Part shown: positions 59,401 through 64,000 of the stretch, piece by piece
Numbering within the stretch: position 1 is the stretch's first letter
Layout: each line of letters starts with the position of its first letter
Assembly: GCF_029784165.1 (NCBI RefSeq)
Contig: NC_073694.1
Span: 26,732,506 to 26,796,505 of the forward strand
Reading direction: 5' to 3'
From: Wyeomyia smithii
Lineage: Eukaryota; Arthropoda; Insecta; Diptera; Culicidae
Length of the DNA: 64,000 nucleotides
Notes under the pieces: model-generated
The model's input: the letters and a program-made list of their open reading frames with translations, nothing else
What the model was told of the DNA's origin: nothing
The model's database searches: none
Translations under genes and position numbers: made by a program

Positions 59401-61940
59401 GACAACGGACGAGGGCAGGAGGATAAGACATTCATATTGAAAGGTTGTAAAGTATAAAGGAGAAAATACGTGGTTAACCTTTTGTCACGGCATAATTGCG
59501 ACCGGGGCTAGGGAATGTGTCCATAAATATTACTCATGTGCCCAGTAGCGGTATCCTGTTTGCGAGTGGATGGGCGTTTGAGTGAAATGGTGAAATTTTA
59601 CCGCAAATGAGCTAGTCAATGGGTTTATTATAAGGAGGAGAAAAAATAGGACGTCATGATAACAAGCTTTCTGCAGTAGGCTTTGCCATCGTGTGTAAAG
59701 ACAACACCATAAAAGGAAAACCAAACTGAACATCAAGTGATGCAGATAAGTTTGACAGATATACGAAACAAAAAAGTGGTAAATCCATTGCATAATCACC
59801 CCGCTTGTGGAACTTTGCGAATTCCCCGTCTTAAGCAATCAAAAGCAGGCATGCCAAATCGCTCGTCAAAGCCTGCTGTGATCTCATACATTATACACTA
59901 ACAGTTAGCTGAGAATGACGAGGGCCGCCGCACTCCTTGATTGGCGCACTTTCGCTTTTTGTTCAACACGTGGTCAACGTGTAAAACCAGTAGTAACAGC
60001 GCAGCGCAGTTTGTGCAGCTCGCTCACTGTTTGTAGGATCAATTCGATCCATCGAGAGATCGATTACCTATCAATTGATGATCGCGCGCGTAACCCATCG
60101 AGGGGGTAGCCGTTGGCGAAGTGTTACGACATTGTGACTTAGTTGAGGTTTGAGGTTAGAAACATTGTACCTCCATGTTGATTGAAACTAACGGAACTAA
60201 GTTTTTGGACGCAGTCTGGTGCGTAAATTCACTATCCATAAAGCTTTGGTAAACAACGGACACAACAATTCTACTTGCAAATTTTGAAAATAAAAGTGCA
60301 CAACCGGAAAATGAGAGCCTAGAAAGCAGTGCTGATAAGTCACTTTCCCCAGCAAAATTCTTCGAAAATAACAGCCAATCATTTTCAATTTTCACTTCCA
60401 ATGATCGCAGCACTCTTTCAGATACACTAGATTTTCGTCCTAGTAACGTGCTGTTCTACTCAGATGAAATAGATCGCGCGCATCGTTCACGGTTACGGAA
60501 TAAAATTTGACGACGAATCCAACCAAATGATCTTCACTTCAAAGCGAAAAAGAAAAACAAACAGTCCACTCAACCAAAATGAACCTCACCGAAGCACTTT
60601 TTCACTGACACTGACCGATGCCTTGACAATCTTCGTTAACTGATAAACTGATTTTGTTGTCTTGCTTTCATCGCATGAAATATAATGAGGTGTTTTGACA
60701 GATCACTTCCATGCAAAAAGCGGGAAGGGAGAGCTCTGAAAGGATTGTAAAAAAATCACAGGAGGGTTGTGTGCAAAGCCACGACCGCGAGGTTGAAGTA
60801 GAATACTTTTACACAGCTCTACTTACGGCTGCACATTAACCTACGGCCGGGCGAAACGGTTCACGCCGCTTTTCGCGTTTAGCCTGGCAGAGGCCTAATG
60901 TGCACGGCCAACACAATAGAAAGGTGTTTTCACATTGAAAATTAGACACGGCTTTACTGGAGTAAGTGTTGGCAAATGCATCTACCGCTAATACCGCCGC
61001 TATCGTACGAAAGCGCTTCGTTTCATGTGGGGAATAATATCAACAACGAAAAATGGCGCGCGTCTAAGCACACCCGAACTGTTTCGCCATGCCGCTTCCA
61101 TTTACTTCCTTATAACATCCGCCTCATGGATGTACCGGCTGCACCTACCGCTGAGGCTGTGGCCATACTGCTACTGGTACCCAAAACTATTAACTCCTCA
61201 AATTAGGTGTTTTATTTGTCCTCAAAAGAACAATTGGTCAATTCCATATTGGATATAATGTAATCGCAGCTCTGTAATATTACCGACAGTAATATTCTTC
61301 TGAACAAAATGATCCAACTTTTCCATTAGAGGAAGTGCCGGCTGATGTACGGCAAAAATCTCGCCCGATCGCTCGCGTTGGCGTTCGTTCTCAGGCAGAG
61401 GCCTGAGACGTGATGACCAACCACAGGGCAAGTGATTCGTTTAATTTGAAGGCAGCCATAGGCGCAACCCGCTGATATATTCTGTTACCGCTGAGTGCTG
61501 ATATCTGCTGCTGCTGCTGTCAACGTTGTGGACGGTCCATCCAGCTCACCTTCCGACTATTGAATGTAGCTAGTTTTCCCAGAAACACTCCTTTATAGCC
61601 GAAGGGTGCTACGTAATAGGCCACGCCCTATCAGTTCAGTTGTTCCATTCCCTAATGTTCTTCAAACAAATTATTCCACAATTCGCATTTGATTTTTGTA
61701 TCCAGCGAATAAACACCGATGGTGCTCTCACACACGCAACGGTTTTAACCCGTATTTTATTGCGGTTTGTATCATCAAGCGATTTCGTTTGCTCGCTGTT
61801 GCGTGTTGCATCATGTTGCAACTTGGCAGCTGGGAGACGACGAAATTCTGTTTATGCTGATTGATTGAATCGACTTCATATTAGTTCTGCATAGTCGAAC
61901 TAACTGCTTTTGTGAATGCGTTCTAACAGGGCAGTTTATT
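56433..61940. other. Mostly unique non-coding region
   Basis: No family motif in any frame. Several stretches are GC-richer (57880-58130, 58230-58760, 59150-59420, 59900-60110, 60780-61200) and low in repeats. The - strand near 61630-61590 shows ggctataaagg, a possible TATA box. The region may hold promoter, UTR or intron of a neighbouring gene, but no exon can be called. Confidence 0.4.
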
Positions 61941-61960
61941 ATTCAATATCGGTTATTCTG

Positions 61961-62420
61961 ATCGCAGCCTTTGCGCTGCCTCTACAGTGAGGGGTTTACT
62001 AAATATATTAAAAATTAGACAACTACAACAGAATTTTAATTGCATCCCGCACAGAATGTCTGCTTGTGTTGATGCCAGAAAATTATTAACCTTCAATTAT
62101 TTTTGTATTTGACTTCAAAAAAGCATTTTGCGGTTCAAAATCGGTTGCTAATTACAACCTTTGAGCTGCCCTAACATTTGGGGAATTAAGATACACGGAC
62201 AACATGCACTGTGGAAGCTATTTTACATTCAGTAAATTCAACGGGTGCGACAGATTAAAATTGCTAGGATGCAACACAGAATGCTTGCTTGCGTTGACAA
62301 AAAATATTAACTTTCAATGACTTGTTTATTTGCCTTGAAAAAGGTATTTTGATGTTCAAAATTGGAATTCCTGATGGCAATCTTCATGCTGCCCCAACAC
62401 GGGGGGAATAATGGCAGTCT
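61961..62420. repeat. Degenerate tandem repeat, period about 190-220 bp
   Basis: The anchor gcagcctttgcgctgcc recurs in diverged form at about 61965, 62154 and 62376. Each is followed by cacagaatg(t/c)(c/t)tgctt(g) and tcaat(t/g)a(t/c)tt segments at equivalent spacing. Confidence 0.6.
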
Positions 62421-64000
62421 GGCGACACACGCTGAGAAAAACCGCGCTGCTCCTGAGACGTGGTGACCAACCACAGGGCTAGTGCTGCTGCTAAGGAAGG
62501 ACGACTGCTGTTGTCGCTGTCTAGAACTATTATGAGCGGCTCCGGCTGAAACAGGCTCTGATATAGGCCAAATAGCATGTTTTCAATTGCAAGGTATATG
62601 ATCCTGTCGACCGTGCTTGGGAAGCAAGCATATAACGACCAATCATAGGTCGAATTTTTCGTTTTGACAAGGCTTGACTATTTTCAATAGTACAATAATG
62701 TGAATAATAAAATTACAATTATCTTTTTTTGGGAAGAATCTTAGAAGATTTTCCAATCTATTGCTGCGAGAACGAAGGAAATCCATCGAACACTAACCGA
62801 TTTATTAGCATTTGAAATTGGACATATTTTTCACTTTTTTCGGTTTTAGATTTTCATTTCACATCCCTATGTAGCCGAACTTCCTGAGAGAAGTATTCTA
62901 CTTCAAAGTAACGTTTACGAATGCTTTTTTTCACTTTCACTCAAGAGTGTCAACAAATATCAACCCTGCTAGAAAGCTCTCGGCGGCGAGTCGGTTTTGG
63001 ACCGTTGGTAAAACTAAATGTAAACATCAAGATCGCAATTATTATTTTAATAATCCGTGACGCAGACGCTCTACCACTAGTCATTCTCCTAATCATACAC
63101 CTCAAAAAGGTGGCGGCGGCGGCGGTTTCACGCGAAACTCCACTATAGGAGAACCCAAATGTGCAGACGAGGGGAACGACAGTCATTTTCCTTTTACGTA
63201 TGCTAGCGCTGCAACAACCGGTTTGGGACTGCAACAAAGAGCGTCCATAAAGTGCCACACTAGGAGCTGTCAAATTGGGATGTGTCATGGCGAGGGGTGA
63301 GTTCATTGATTCCAGCCAAATCCGTGAAACGTCATTCCTTTCAGTGTTGTTGTTGTTGCTTCCAACAAATCATAAAGTTCAGCGACTACTAGCCCATAAA
63401 GCAATAGCTGACTGACACTTTTATGGCGGTGCCGTTAGTTTAGCAGCAAATTTGTGCAATTTGTGTGCGAGCAAACGAACGCTGACTGTCCGCTTCGTCC
63501 CACGTCGGAACTGGCAAACCTTTTATGGGGATCACGTATTCAAAATTGCCAGCCAGTCCATCCTGAACACGTAAAATAAGAAACTGTCGTCATCCAAAAC
63601 CCATGCGGCAAACTTTCACCCCAAGCGGTATTGTTTCACGCGCACAATCACGCTCTGTTCAGGAAGATCGATAACTAATCACTTATGGGACTTATTTTCG
63701 GTACTTCATCCCCCACGAAGCGAATACAGACACGCCTACTAAGACCTTGTTAGCTACAGACTCCAAGGCTAGGTGTGAACTCCAAACAAAAAAACAAAAA
63801 AAAACAAAGTGCGCACGCGTTCATCATTATTATGTGTTTTGATCCGGTTCGTTCAGCACGTCTTTCTTTTACCCCGTGTGTTTTTTTTTTGACATTAATT
63901 TTCTAGCTTTGTCGGTGAATGTTTGGCTGCAAGGTACGTGTCAATGCGTCCGGAAAAGCACCACACCACCACTGCGGCACAGGAAACGAGCCATAATTGA
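62421..64000. other. Non-coding region at right edge
   Basis: No convincing gene. It contains a short ggcggcggcgg-type tract near 63112, several poly-A and poly-T runs, and at 63933 a gcaaggtacgtg that could be a splice donor of an exon extending from this region. Confidence 0.35.

Overview
This window looks like chromosomal DNA of a culicine mosquito, most likely Aedes. The evidence is several copies of a tRNA-derived SINE that I recognise as Feilai, a nearly intact Juan-like (Jockey clade) non-LTR retrotransposon, very low gene density, AT-rich sequence packed with nested MITEs, and a single conserved host gene with one 62-bp intron. There are no bacterial-style operons, CRISPR arrays or phage genes.

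Layout. 1-2.4 kb: no recognisable gene. 2.6-5.6 kb: a frameshifted DD34E (IS630/Tc1-mariner superfamily, DDE_3-like) transposase on +, convergent with an intron-containing MADF-like gene remnant on -; their poly(A) signals face each other across about 110 bp. 6.5-10.1 kb: decayed transposon proteins on - (a fragment with an ADSFH motif, then a pogo/Tigger-like DDE_1 transposase). The pogo remnant is split by a hAT-like element with an 8-bp target-site duplication (TSD), which itself carries a Feilai SINE and a piggyBac-like TTAA MITE. 10.3-12.4 kb: Feilai copies, a palindromic MITE and a ruined non-LTR retrotransposon. 12.7-14.0 kb: Nprl2 (GATOR1 subunit) on -, intact, 397 aa from two exons; it is the only convincing host gene. 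14.5-35.5 kb: dispersed repeats, including MITEs, foldbacks, a 2.3-kb element with inverted termini and a 6-bp TSD, a second hAT-like copy with a perfect 8-bp TSD, and a 7.8-kb cluster of one repeat family in both orientations. 35.5-41 kb: mostly unique non-coding DNA with an (AC)34 microsatellite. 41.7-46 kb: a mariner-like transposase remnant, two tandem duplications, and two SINE families. 48.1-52.5 kb: full-length Juan-like insertion with exact TSD and poly(A) tail, damaged by one frameshift in the ORF2 endonuclease. 54.1-56.4 kb: a tRNA-like SINE head, another non-LTR fragment and a 712-bp foldback element. 56.4-64 kb: mostly unique, partly GC-richer DNA without a recognisable ORF, probably intergenic or the 5' flank or intron of a neighbouring gene.

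Nprl2 should act in amino-acid-dependent restraint of TORC1. Everything else recognisable is mobile DNA at various stages of decay, and the nested insertions give a relative order of events. I found no clear new biological system. The best candidates for something undescribed are the convergent transposase/MADF-like pair at 2.6-5.6 kb, the perfect 25-bp hairpin at 19.3 kb, and the TSD-flanked small elements defined here. All names come from reading motifs by eye; no database search was possible.
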